Shown: positions 52,204-61,700 of the stretch, in pieces | How positions within the stretch are numbered: position 1 is the first letter of the stretch | Layout of the letters: the number at the start of each line of letters is the position of its first letter | Assembly: GCF_900215145.1 (NCBI RefSeq) | Contig: NZ_OBDO01000005.1 | Coordinates: 333,167 to 397,166, forward strand | Origin: Geodermatophilus sabuli | GTDB lineage: Bacteria; Actinomycetota; Actinomycetes; Mycobacteriales; Geodermatophilaceae | DNA: 64,000 nucleotides | Direction: 5' to 3' | Position numbers and translations under genes: made by a program | The notes under the pieces: generated by a model | What the model was told of the DNA's origin: nothing | Databases searched by the model: none | What the model saw: only the letters and a program-made list of their open reading frames with translations

Positions 52204-53682
52204 GTGACCGTTCCGCCCCCGCCGTCCGTCGCCGCCGTCGTCGTCCTCGCCGCCGGGCAGGGCACGCGCATGAAGTCGGCACTGCCCAAGGTGCTGCACC
52301 CCCTCGGCGGGCGCAGCATGCTCGGTCACGTGCTCGCCGCCGCGGCGCCGCTCGCGGCCGAGCACACGGTCGTGGTCGTCGGCGCCGGCCGCGAGACCGT
52401 CGAGCAGCACCTCGCCGAGGTCGCCCCCGCCGCCCGTCCGGTGTTCCAGGAGAAGCAGCGCGGCTCCGGGCACGCGGCCGCCGTCGCGCTGGCCGCCGTC
52501 CCGGCGATCGAGGGGGCGGTGCTGCTGGTCAACGGGGACGCGCCGCTGCTGCGGCCGGAGACCGTCACCGCCCTGGTCCAGGCCCACCAGGCCGCCGGCA
52601 ACGTGCTGACCGTCCTGACCGCCGAGGTCGAGGACCCCACCGGCCTCGGCCGGATCGTGCGGGACGCCGACGGCGCGGTGCGGGCCATCGTCGAGGAGCG
52701 CGACGCCACCTCGGAGCAGCGCGCCCTGCGGGAGATCAACGCCGGCCTCTACGTCGGCGACTCCGCGGCCCTGCGCCGGTCGCTCGCGTCGCTCGGCGAG
52801 GACAACGACCAGGGCGAGCAGTACCTCACCGACGTCCTCGGCCTGCTGGTCGCCGAGGGCGGACGGGTCGGCGGCGTGCGCGCCGAGGACCCCGACGACG
52901 TGCTCGGCTGCAACGACCGCCGGGAGCTGGCCGCGCGCCGGCGCACCCTCAACGACCGGGTGCTGGACGAGCTCATGCGCTCCGGCGTCACCGTCGTCGA
53001 CCCCGCCACCACCTGGGTCGACGTCACCGTCAGCGTCGCCCCCGACGCGGTGCTCGAGCCCGGCGTCCAGTTGCAGGGGGCGACGTCGGTGGCGACCGGC
53101 GCCGTCGTCGGGCCCGACAGCACGCTGCGCGACACCGAGGTGGGAGAGGGGGCGTCCGTCGTCCGGTCGCACGTCCTGGGTGCGGTGATCGGCGCGGAGT
53201 CCACCGTCGGCCCGTTCAGCTACCTGCGCCCGGGCACCCGGCTGGGACGCGGCGCCAAGGTGGGGGCCTTCGTCGAGACGAAGAACGCCGACGTCGGTGA
53301 GGGGTCCAAGGTGCCGCACCTGTCCTACGTCGGCGACGCCACGATCGGCGAGGGCGCGAACATCGGCGCGGCCACGGTGTTCGTGAACTACGACGGCGTG
53401 GCCAAACACCGCACGACCATCGGCGACCACGTGCGGATCGGCTCCGACACCATGCTCGTGGCCCCGGTCACCGTCGGCGACGGCGCGTACACCGCGGCCG
53501 GGTCGGTCATCGTGACCGACGTCCCCCCGGGCGCCATGGCCGTGGCGCGGTCACCCCAGCGGAATGTGGCAGGCTGGGTGCGCCGGCGGCGTCCTGGGAC
53601 GGCCGCGGCGAAGGCTGCGGAGGCGGCCGGGGATGCGGAGGCCGCCGGAGCGGCCGACACTCGAACGAAGGCGTCCGAGTAG
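52204..53682 (+). CDS. glmU: Bifunctional UDP-N-acetylglucosamine pyrophosphorylase/glucosamine-1-phosphate acetyltransferase
   Basis: This 492-residue enzyme makes UDP-GlcNAc. The N-terminal uridylyltransferase shows VVVLAAGQGTRMKSALPKVLH and LLVNGDAPLL; the C-terminal half is a left-handed beta-helix with hexapeptides (GAVVGPDSTLRDTEVGEGA, GPFSYLRPGTRLG, VGDATIGEGANIGAATVFVNYDG). It ends in a disordered, Ala-rich tail (about 470-492) as in actinobacteria. It starts at GTG 52204 with AGGAGATCC just upstream. Confidence 0.97.
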   Translation: MTVPPPPSVAAVVVLAAGQGTRMKSALPKVLHPLGGRSMLGHVLAAAAPLAAEHTVVVVGAGRETVEQHLAEVAPAARPVFQEKQRGSGHAAAVALAAVPAIEGAVLLVNGDAPLLRPETVTALVQAHQAAGNVLTVLTAEVEDPTGLGRIVRDADGAVRAIVEERDATSEQRALREINAGLYVGDSAALRRSLASLGEDNDQGEQYLTDVLGLLVAEGGRVGGVRAEDPDDVLGCNDRRELAARRRTLNDRVLDELMRSGVTVVDPATTWVDVTVSVAPDAVLEPGVQLQGATSVATGAVVGPDSTLRDTEVGEGASVVRSHVLGAVIGAESTVGPFSYLRPGTRLGRGAKVGAFVETKNADVGEGSKVPHLSYVGDATIGEGANIGAATVFVNYDGVAKHRTTIGDHVRIGSDTMLVAPVTVGDGAYTAAGSVIVTDVPPGAMAVARSPQRNVAGWVRRRRPGTAAAKAAEAAGDAEAAGAADTRTKASE

Positions 53683-53700
53683 GCCGGTCGACGGCCTTTT
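53682..53700 (+). terminator. Weak intrinsic-terminator-like hairpin after glmU
   Basis: GGCCG (53682-53686) and CGGCC (53692-53696) flank GTCGA and are followed by TTTT (53697-53700). The stem overlaps the last base of the glmU stop. It is short and may only attenuate read-through into prs, 35 bp downstream. Confidence 0.45.
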
Positions 53701-53734
53701 CCCAGCGACGACGACCATAGGGGCAGTTGAGCCG

Positions 53735-54715
53735 ATGAGCGCCATCCGGCAGACCACCAGCAAGAGCCTGATGCTGTTCTCCGGCCGGGCCTACCCGGAG
53801 CTGACCGACGAGATCGCCGGCCACCTCGGCGTGACCCCCACCCCGACGGCGGCCTACGAGTTCGCCAACGGCGAGCTGTTCGTCCGCTTCGAAGAGTCCG
53901 TACGTGGCTGCGACGCCTTCGTCGTGCAGAGCCACACCGCGCCGATCAACACCTGGCTCATGGAGCAGCTGATCATGGTCGACGCCCTCAAGCGGGCCTC
54001 GGCCAAGCGCATCACCGTCGTCGCGCCGTTCTTCCCCTACGCCCGCCAGGACAAGAAGCACCGCGGCCGCGAGCCGATCTCCGCCCGCCTCGTCGCGGAC
54101 CTGTTCAAGACCGCCGGTGCGGACCGGCTGATGACCGTGGACCTGCACACCGCGCAGGTCCAGGGCTTCTTCGACGGGCCGGTCGACCACCTGTTCGCCC
54201 TCGACCTGCTCGTCAAGCACGTGTGCGAGCGGTGGGGCGACCGCGACATCACCGTCGTCTCCCCGGACTCCGGCCGGGTGCGCGTCGCCGAGCGCTGGAC
54301 CGACAAGCTGGGTGGCACCCCGCTGGCCTTCATCCACAAGACCCGCGACCCGATGCGCCCCAACGAGGTCGTGGCCAACCGCGTCGTCGGCGAGGTCGAG
54401 GGCCGGGTCTGCATCCTGGTCGACGACATGATCGACACCGGCGGCACGATCGTGAAGGCCGCCGAGACGCTCTTCGAGGCCGGCGCCGCCGACGTCATCG
54501 TCACCGCCACCCACGGCGTCCTGTCCGGGCCGGCGGTGGACCGGCTGAAGAACAGCCGGGTCAGCGAGGTCATCGTGACCAACACGCTGCCCATCGACCC
54601 CGCCCGTCACTTCGACAAGCTCACCGTGCTCTCCATCGCCCCGCTGCTGGCGCGGGCGATCAAGGAGGTCTTCGAGGACGGCTCCGTCACGAGCCTCTTC
54701 GACGGCGCCTCGTGA
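53735..54715 (+). CDS. prs: Ribose-phosphate pyrophosphokinase
   Basis: This 326-residue enzyme makes PRPP from ribose-5-phosphate and ATP. It starts at ATG 53735. Motifs are SLMLFSGRAYPELTDEIA, FANGELFVRF, APFFPYARQDKKHRGREPISARLVADL and the PRPP loop CILVDDMIDTGGTIVKAAETL. It is about 15 residues longer at the N-terminus than the shortest forms and otherwise standard. glmU, prs, rplY and pth form one direction of transcription here, as in mycobacteria. Confidence 0.97.
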   Translation: MSAIRQTTSKSLMLFSGRAYPELTDEIAGHLGVTPTPTAAYEFANGELFVRFEESVRGCDAFVVQSHTAPINTWLMEQLIMVDALKRASAKRITVVAPFFPYARQDKKHRGREPISARLVADLFKTAGADRLMTVDLHTAQVQGFFDGPVDHLFALDLLVKHVCERWGDRDITVVSPDSGRVRVAERWTDKLGGTPLAFIHKTRDPMRPNEVVANRVVGEVEGRVCILVDDMIDTGGTIVKAAETLFEAGAADVIVTATHGVLSGPAVDRLKNSRVSEVIVTNTLPIDPARHFDKLTVLSIAPLLARAIKEVFEDGSVTSLFDGAS

Positions 54716-54968
54716 CTGCGGTCCTCCGGACCGCACCGCGGCCAGGTGCCGTGCCCACCCCTGGGGTCGTCGGTCCTCGCGGAGACCGACGGCTCGCGGG
54801 GCACTGCGCGCCGGTCGGGTACTCTGATGGGGTTGCCCGGCGAGGGAGACGGTCCATCCGTACTCCGTGATCGACGTGCCACGCTCTCCGGGGGTGCAGC
54901 CCCCGGTCGGGTGTGCCGCGCCGCGCGCCGGCCACAGACACCGACCACCTCCCGAGGAGCACACCACC

Positions 54969-55673
54969 GTGGCTGACTTCCGCCTCGTCGCCGAGGCCCG
55001 CACCGAGTTCGGCAAGGGCAGCGCCCGCCGCACCCGCCGGGCCGGTCGCATCCCCGCCGTCCTCTACGGGCACGGCCAGGACGTCGTGCACCTGTCCCTG
55101 CCGTCGCGCGAGTTCGCCGCGGCGCTGCGCAACGGCGGCGCCAACGCCCTGCTGACCATCGCCCTGGACGGCAAGGACGAGCTCGCGCTCACCAAGGCCG
55201 TGCAGCGTGACCCGCTGACCCGCCAGTACGAGCACGTCGACCTGCTGCTGGTGCGCCGCGGTGAGCGGACGACCGTCGAGGTCCCGATCGTCATCGTCGG
55301 CGAGCCGGGCATCGACTCGATCCCGAACCACCAGCTGAACACCGTCTCGATCGAGGCCGACGCCACCAACCTGCCCGAGTCGATCGAGGTCGACATCACC
55401 GGCCACACCGCCGGGCAGAACATCGCCGCGGGCGACCTCGTGCTGCCCTCGGGCGCATCGCTGATCACCGACCCCGAGGCGCTCGTCATCGGCTTCCTGG
55501 GCGCCCCGACCGCCGAGGCCCTCGAGGCCGAGCTGGCCGAGGCCGAGTCCGAGGCCGGCATCGAGCGCGAGGAGTCCGCGCCGGCCGAGGAGGGCACCGG
55601 CGAGGGCGACGTCGTCGCCGAGCCGCAGGACCAGGGCAGCGGCGAGTCGATGGACTCCGCCGAGAAGGGCTGA
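54969..55673 (+). CDS. rplY: Ribosomal protein L25/general stress protein Ctc
   Basis: This 234-residue protein starts at GTG 54969. The N-terminal L25 fold binds 5S rRNA ([31 protein letters not shown]). A second TL5/Ctc beta domain spans about 100-185 ([34 protein letters not shown]). The last 50 residues are Glu/Ala-rich and acidic, ending in MDSAEKG, a common actinobacterial tail. A 253-bp gap upstream, after prs, carries no gene. Confidence 0.95.
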   Translation: MADFRLVAEARTEFGKGSARRTRRAGRIPAVLYGHGQDVVHLSLPSREFAAALRNGGANALLTIALDGKDELALTKAVQRDPLTRQYEHVDLLLVRRGERTTVEVPIVIVGEPGIDSIPNHQLNTVSIEADATNLPESIEVDITGHTAGQNIAAGDLVLPSGASLITDPEALVIGFLGAPTAEALEAELAEAESEAGIEREESAPAEEGTGEGDVVAEPQDQGSGESMDSAEKG

Positions 55674-55681
55674 GGTCCCCG

Positions 55682-56323
55682 CTGACCGAGAACACGACCC
55701 GCAGGGGCGCCGGCGACGCCGGCGCCCCTGCGGCCGTCTCCGAGGGCCCCTTCCTCGTCGTCGGCCTCGGCAACCCCGGTCCCTCCTACGCCGGCAACCG
55801 CCACAACGTCGGCGCGATGGTGCTCGACGAGCTCGCTGACCGCGGCGGCATCCGGCTGTCGCCCGGCAAGGGCAAGCGGGCCCGCACGCTGATCGGTGAG
55901 GGCCGGCTGGCGGGCCGGCGGGTCGTGCTGGCCCGCCCCACCACGTACATGAACGAGTCCGGCGGCCCCGTCCGTGGCCTGCTGGACTACCACTCCATCC
56001 CGGCCACCGACCTGGTGGTGCTGCACGACGAGCTCGACATCCCCTTCGCCAGCGTGCGGCTCAAGCGCGGCGGCGGCGAGGGGGGCCACAACGGTCTCCG
56101 CTCGATCTCCCGCTCCACCGGGACGAAGGACTACCTCCGGGTGCGCGTCGGCATCGGCCGCCCGCCCGGTCGCCAGGACCCCGCCGACTTCGTGCTCAAG
56201 GACTTCTCGGCCACCGAGCGCAAGGAGCTCGACCTCCTGGTCGCCGAGGCGGCCGACGCGACCGAGGAACTCCTGACCCGCGGTCTCGAGGGCGCGCAGA
56301 ACGTCGTCCACCCCCGGACCTGA
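55682..56323 (+). CDS. pth: Peptidyl-tRNA hydrolase (likely CTG start)
   Basis: This is a 213-residue enzyme. Conserved Pth residues are in [22 protein letters not shown] (catalytic His in RHN), [42 protein letters not shown] and [12 protein letters not shown]. No ATG, GTG or TTG occurs in frame between the rplY stop and this core; starting at ATG 55817 would delete the catalytic N-terminus. CTG 55682, with GAGG six bases upstream, is the best start and gives about 24 extra residues before the core. A perfect hairpin lies in these codons. It recycles stalled peptidyl-tRNAs. Confidence 0.85.
   Translation: MTENTTRRGAGDAGAPAAVSEGPFLVVGLGNPGPSYAGNRHNVGAMVLDELADRGGIRLSPGKGKRARTLIGEGRLAGRRVVLARPTTYMNESGGPVRGLLDYHSIPATDLVVLHDELDIPFASVRLKRGGGEGGHNGLRSISRSTGTKDYLRVRVGIGRPPGRQDPADFVLKDFSATERKELDLLVAEAADATEELLTRGLEGAQNVVHPRT
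55701..55731 (+). promoter_or_regulatory. Perfect 14-bp hairpin in the first codons of pth
   Basis: GCAGGGGCGCCGGC (55701-55714) and GCCGGCGCCCCTGC (55718-55731) pair perfectly around the three-base loop GAC. The hairpin begins 28 bases after the rplY stop, within the pth reading frame if CTG 55682 is its start. With no T-run it is unlikely to be an intrinsic terminator; it could pause transcription or limit pth translation relative to rplY. Confidence 0.7.
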
Positions 56324-56533
56324 GGCGTCCCCTCGACCGGTGACGGAAGGTGGTGCACGCCCCTCCCGATCGGGTGAATCAGCGGGCACGACATTGAACC
56401 TGCGGTGACTCTTTGTGATTGTTGCCCTGGACGCCGAGCGTCCTCGACGGGGGAACTCCATGGTGACGCAGTTGTCACTGCCCCTGCCTGCGCGACCTCG
56501 GCTACGCATTGTCACGCGCGTTCGGGGGAAACC

Positions 56534-58018
56534 GTGCTGCTCGATCACTCCAGCGTCCGGCTCGGGACGGCATCCCGGCCGTCGGTCGCCGATGCCGTCG
56601 TCGAGGTCCGGCCTCGCCTGGGCCGGCCGACGTGGGCCCGTCGGTACTCCTTCGCCCTCCGGTGCTCGGAGATCGTCGCCGCCGCCGTCGCTGCGGCCGC
56701 GGTCCTGGCCGTGCGGCCGGATGGCCTCTCGCCGTCCACGCCGCTGTTCTGGGCAGCGCTCCTGCTGGTCATCGCCTGGCCGGTGCTCCTCCAGGCGACC
56801 GGCGCCCACTCGGAACGGGTCTTCGGCACCGGCAGCGACGAGTACCGCGCCGTCGGCAAGGCCGGCTTCCTGCTCCTCGCCGTCGCCGGTTTCGTGTCCT
56901 ACGCCGCCGCGCTCGACCTGAGTCGCGCGCTGGTCGTCGTCGCCGTCCCGGCGCTGACCCTCGCCACCCTCCTCGGCCGCTGGGGGGCCCGCGCGGTCCT
57001 CAGAGGCCTGCGGGCCCGGGGGCGGTGCACCAAGCGCGTGGTCGTCGTCGGCCGCGGCGCCCCCGTCCTCGAGCTGGTGAGCCGGTTCGACCGGGAGCGG
57101 CTCGCAGGCCTGGAGGTCGTGGCCGCCTGCGTGACCCCCGACGACCGGGGCCGCGTGGCCGCGCACGTCGGCGTGCCCGTCGGCGGGCTGGACGAGGTCG
57201 TCGCCCTGGCCGGTCGGCTGGGTGCCGACACCATCGCGGTGACCTCCGCCAGCGAGACCGCCGCGCAGTACCTGCGCCAGCTGTCGTGGCAGCTGGAGGG
57301 CACCGGCATCGAGCTGCTCGTCGCCCCGGGCCTGGTCGAGGTCGCCGGCCCCCGGCTGCACATCCGGCCGCTCGAGGGGCTGCCGTTGCTGTCGGTCGAG
57401 CAGCCACGGTTCGAGGGCTGGCACCGGCTGGTCAAGGGCGGCTTGGACCGCGCCGTCGCGGGATTCGCCCTGGTCCTGATCGCCCCCGTCCTGCTGGCCA
57501 TCGCCGCGGCGATCAAGCTCAGCAGCCCCGGCCCCGTCCTCTACCGCCAGGAACGGGTCGGTGTGAACGGCCGGTCCTTCACCATGCTGAAGTTCCGCAG
57601 CATGGTCGTCGATGCCGACCGCCAGGTCGAGGCGCTCCGGGGACACAACATCTCCGACGGCCTCCTCTTCAAGATGCGGATCGACCCGCGCGTCACACCG
57701 GTGGGCCGGCTGCTCCGTCGGCTGTCGCTGGACGAGCTCCCGCAGCTGTTCAACGTCCTCGGTGGCTCGATGTCCCTGGTCGGGCCGCGGCCGCCGCTGC
57801 CCGGCGAGGTCGCCCGCTACGACACCTCGGTGCACCGCCGGCTGCTCGTGAAGCCGGGTCTGACCGGCCTCTGGCAGGTGTCCGGGCGCAGCGACCTGCC
57901 GTGGGAGGAGGCCGTGCGCCTCGACCTGCGGTACGTCGAGAACTGGTCGCTGGCCATGGACCTGCTCATCCTCGCCAAGACCGCGCGCGCCGTCCTGAGC
58001 CGGTCCGGGGCCTACTGA
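56534..58018 (+). CDS. Polyprenyl-phosphate sugar-1-phosphate transferase (exopolysaccharide initiation)
   Basis: This 494-residue protein probably starts at GTG 56534 with GGGGGAA just upstream; an earlier TTG/GTG frame start at 56405 would add 43 unconvincing residues. Four or five N-terminal spans are followed by a nucleotide-binding-like domain (CTKRVVVVGRGAPVLELV). The C-terminal third is the bacterial sugar transferase: GLDRAVAGFALVLIAPVLL, VLYRQERVGVNGRSFTMLKFRSM, LRRLSLDELPQLFNVL and SLVGPRPPLPGE. It links a hexose-1-phosphate to undecaprenyl phosphate. A leader of lower GC precedes it. Confidence 0.94.
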   Translation: MLLDHSSVRLGTASRPSVADAVVEVRPRLGRPTWARRYSFALRCSEIVAAAVAAAAVLAVRPDGLSPSTPLFWAALLLVIAWPVLLQATGAHSERVFGTGSDEYRAVGKAGFLLLAVAGFVSYAAALDLSRALVVVAVPALTLATLLGRWGARAVLRGLRARGRCTKRVVVVGRGAPVLELVSRFDRERLAGLEVVAACVTPDDRGRVAAHVGVPVGGLDEVVALAGRLGADTIAVTSASETAAQYLRQLSWQLEGTGIELLVAPGLVEVAGPRLHIRPLEGLPLLSVEQPRFEGWHRLVKGGLDRAVAGFALVLIAPVLLAIAAAIKLSSPGPVLYRQERVGVNGRSFTMLKFRSMVVDADRQVEALRGHNISDGLLFKMRIDPRVTPVGRLLRRLSLDELPQLFNVLGGSMSLVGPRPPLPGEVARYDTSVHRRLLVKPGLTGLWQVSGRSDLPWEEAVRLDLRYVENWSLAMDLLILAKTARAVLSRSGAY

Positions 58019-58027
58019 CCGACCGCT

Positions 58028-58079
58028 GACGAGCCGGGTGCCCGTACCGACGCCGGTCGGTACGGGCACCCGGCTCGTC
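58028..58079 (+). terminator. Strong terminator-like hairpin after the sugar transferase
   Basis: A perfect 24-bp stem, GACGAGCCGGGTGCCCGTAC... paired with its complement (58028-58051 against 58056-58079), has the four-base loop GCCG. It starts 10 bp after the stop codon. This is the strongest hairpin seen in the window; it has no T-run, in line with GC-rich actinobacterial terminators. Confidence 0.8.
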
Positions 58080-58758
58080 GGCGTCTGCGGTTCGACGTCC
58101 GGACGGAGGATGAGCGCGTCGCGCCCCGGTCCGCGCCCCGGTCCGTGACCGGTCGGTGGCCCTGGCGACGCGTCGGCGAGGGGCCGCCTCGACCGGAAGG
58201 GCGTCGTGCTGGTCGGCGGCGAGCGCCGCGTCCGACCGTCGACGGCGGAGGGGACGAGGAGCGGGAGCCCCCGGTTCCCGGAGCTCCAGGTCACCCGGTG
58301 GCGGCCGAGTCCGTGGGCCCGCAGTCCGCGCGCTTCGTCGGTCCGCGGTGGGGGCGGGCCGCGAGTCAGCGCGCTGCCGATGGTCGTCCGACGCGAGCAC
58401 GGATGCCCGCAGAGGGGGGAGGGGAGCGGAGAAGGGCGGCGACCCGGCTGTGTCCCCGAGCCGGTGGTGCACGCGATGGCCCTGGCCGGCTCCGCGGCCC
58501 TGGCCGGCACGCGATGGCCCTGGCCGGCTCCGCGGACGGGCGCCAGGTCGCTGGGACGACCGGCGACGAGGTGGGTGCCCGCGGCTCCCGGTGGGGGCAG
58601 CCGGCCGGTGGTGATCCGGGTCGACGGCGGCCGCGTCGGGCACCCACGTCAGTCGCCGACCGCGTCCCGCTGGGATGGCGCCGGGGAGCTCCCGATGGAG
58701 GTCGGTCGAGCGGCCGGCTCGGCGGGTGGCGTACGGAGGGGCCCGCCGAGCCGGGCGG
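58080..58758. other. Gene-poor region between sugar transferase and the large exoprotein
   Basis: This 679-bp region has only overlapping unsupported ORFs in several frames. It contains a 29-bp direct repeat (58469-58497 and 58507-58535). I see no transposase, promoter or RNA gene that I can support. Confidence 0.6.
58469..58535. repeat. Two-copy 29-bp direct repeat
   Basis: The identical 29-bp unit (starting GCACGCGATGGCCCTGGCCG, ending CTCCGCGG) occurs at 58469-58497 and 58507-58535, 38 bp apart. Between the copies CCCTGGCCGG occurs once more. Each copy holds GGCCCTGGCCGG, a short internal dyad. Confidence 0.75.
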
Positions 58759-61700
58759 TCAGGCGGGCGGGCGCAGGGCCACCAGCCAGCCGGCCACGGC
58801 CGTGGCCTTCGGCAGGCGCCAGGTCGCACTCCCGCTGGCACCCACGGTGGCCGGCGTGCGGTGGGCCAGCTCGGCGGTCTGGGCGCCGCTGCTCTCCCCG
58901 ACCTCGGCCCAGCCGGTCGGCGGTTCGATGCCGGCCGCGGAGCTGTCCAGCCCGATGCCTCCGATCAGCATCGCCCCCTCGGTCACCGTGGTGACGCCGG
59001 GGAGGGTCAGGCTGCTCGCGGTGTACGTGCGGTCGACCGCGGTCACCGGCGCGGTGTCGAAGACGGTGGTGCGGTCGACCCCGCGGAAGCTGCCCACGAC
59101 GGCACCCCACTTCTGGGCGGCCGACAACCGCCAGGTGTAGGAGGCCGGCTCGGTTGCCGGGCTGGTCACCATGCGGGAGTAGACGAAGACCCGTGCTCCG
59201 CTGCCGATGGACACCGGGGCAGCGAGTACCGGCGTCCACCCGGCCGGGACACTGCTCATCGAGGGGGCGTTGTCCGCGGTGATCTGGGCGATCAGGACGT
59301 CGCCGTCGGCCAGCCCGGTGGGCCGGGGCATCGTCACGTCGGCCGCGGCGGTCGTCGACACCGCCGTCGCCGAGGCGCCGGCGGTCACCGTCCCGCGGGC
59401 GGGTGGCGGCGTGGTGGCCGTGACCGTGATGCTCGCATCGGCGGTGGCGCTGCTCCCAGCGGCGTTGGCCGCGGTCAGCCTGACCGTGTAGGTGCCGGGC
59501 GCCGTGTAGGTGTGCGTCGGGTGCTGGGCGGTGGAGGTGGTCCCGTCGCCGAGGTCCCACGACCAGGAGGTGGGGCCGCCGGCCGAGGTGTCGGTGAACC
59601 GGACCTCCAGCGGCGCCTGGCCCCCGGTCACCGAGCTCGTGAAGGACGCCCTGGGCGCCGCCGGACCCGGCGGCGGCGTCGTGGGCCCGGGCGCCGGCCG
59701 CAGCGCGCGGAGCCAGCCGCCGGAGGCAGTGCTCTTGCCGAGGGTCCAGGTCGCCGGCCCGGTGGCGCCGGCCTGTGGCAGGGCGAGGTGGGCCAGCTCC
59801 GCGACCTGGGCGCCGGAGCTCTCCCAGGCCTCGGCCCAGCCGGTCGGCGGGGTCACCGGGGTGGCCGAGCTGTCCAGCCCGATCCCGCCGACGACCATCG
59901 CGCCGGCCGTGCTGGTGGTGACACCGGGCACGCTCAGGCCGGGCGTGGTGTACCCGGACTGGACGGCGGTGCTCGCCGGGGATTCGAACGGGGTGGCGTT
60001 GTCCACCCCGGCGAACGCGGTCATCCCTGCGTTCCACTTCTGGGCCGTGGACAACTGCCACGTCCACGACGTCGGCTCGGCGGCCGGGCCGGCCACCACG
60101 TGGTGGTAGACGAACACGCGGGCGCCGCTGTGCACCGCGACGGGTGCCGTCAGCACCGACGTCCACCCCGCCGGGACGGCGGCCATGGACGGAGCCCCGT
60201 TCGCGGTGATCTGGGCGACGAGCACGTCCCCGGCGGCCACGCCGGCGGGCCGGGGGACCGTCACCCCGGTTCCGGCCACCATGCCGGCCGCGGTCGTCGA
60301 GCCGCCCACCGAGATGCCCGCGGATCCCGACGGCGGAGGTGCCGTGACGGTCACCGTGGCGGTGGCGGGGGCGCTGGCACCGTGGGGGTTGGTCGCGGTC
60401 AGCCTGACCGTGTAGGTGCCGGGCGCCGTGTAGGTGTGCGTCGGGTGCTGGGCGGTGGAGGTGGTCCCGTCGCCGAGGTCCCACGACCAGGAGGTGGGGC
60501 CGCCGGCCGAGGTGTCGGTGAACCGGACCTCCAGCGGCGCCTGTCCCTCGGTCACCGAGGAGGTGAAGGACGCCGCCGGTGGCGCGGGCACCGGGCGCAG
60601 CGCGCGCACCCAGCCACCTGCGGCCGTCGCCCGGCTCAGGGTCCAGGTGAGAGCGCCGGTGGAGCCGGCCGCGGAGGTCTGACGGTGCGCCAGCTCCGAC
60701 ACCTGCGCCCCGGTGCTCTCCCAGGCCTCGGTCCACGCGCTGGGCGCGCCGACCCCGGCCGTGACGTTGTCCAGGCCGAGGCCGCCGACGAGCAGGGCAC
60801 CGTCGGTGACGGTCGTGACGCCGGGCACGGTGAGTGCGGTGGCCGCATACGTGCTGTCCACCGCGGTGCTGATCGGGGTGTCGAAGGGAGCGGCGGGATC
60901 CACGCCGGTGAAGGCCGTCATGCCGCCGCCCCACCTCTGGGCCGCGGAGAGGGTCCAGGTGGCGGCGGCCGGTTCGGTGGCGGGGTCCCCGACGATGCGG
61001 TGGTAGGCGAACACCCGGGCGCCGCTGCCGAGGGCCAGCGGCTTGGTCAGCGTCGCCGTCCAGCCGCTGGGTACGCCGGCCATGGTGGGTGCGCCGTCCG
61101 CGGTGATCTGCGCGACCAGCACGGCCCCGGCGGTCACTTCCGCGGGTCGGGGGATGGTCACCTCCGTGCCGGCGGTCGTCCCGGCCGCGGTGGTCGAGGC
61201 GCCCGCGGTGACGACGCCGCTACCGGTCGCCGCGGCGGTCACCGTGACGGTGGCGGTGGCCGGCGTGCTCGAGCCGGCCGCGTTCGTGACGGCGAGGGTG
61301 ACGGTGTACGTGCCGGGGGCGGCGTAGGTGTGAGCTGGGTTCTGCGTCGTCGCGGTGGTGCCGTCGCCGAAGTCCCACGCCCAGGAGGTGGGGGTGCCAC
61401 TGGAGGTGTCGGTGAACTGCACCGGCAGCGGGGCCTGCCCCGATGTCACAGAGGTGGTGAAGGAGGCGGTGGGCGCCACGGGCGGCGCTGCCTGGGCCGC
61501 GAGGTCGGCGTGCCAGTAGCGCTGGGTGGCCTTGTTGCTCGCCAGCACGACGATCCCGCTGGCCGCGGTGACGCTCTGCTTGGTGGAGGTGACGTCGTTC
61601 ATGTTGGCCGAGGCGATGTCGCGTATCACCGGGGTGCCACGTCCGGCCGGGAAGACCGGATCGGCCATCGGCGCCGTCTTGTCGTAGATCGTCCCGGGTG

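Noticed and set aside
55064..58510. Minus-strand open frame of about 1148 codons across rplY, pth and the sugar transferase
   Set aside because: Antisense shadow of three well-supported genes.
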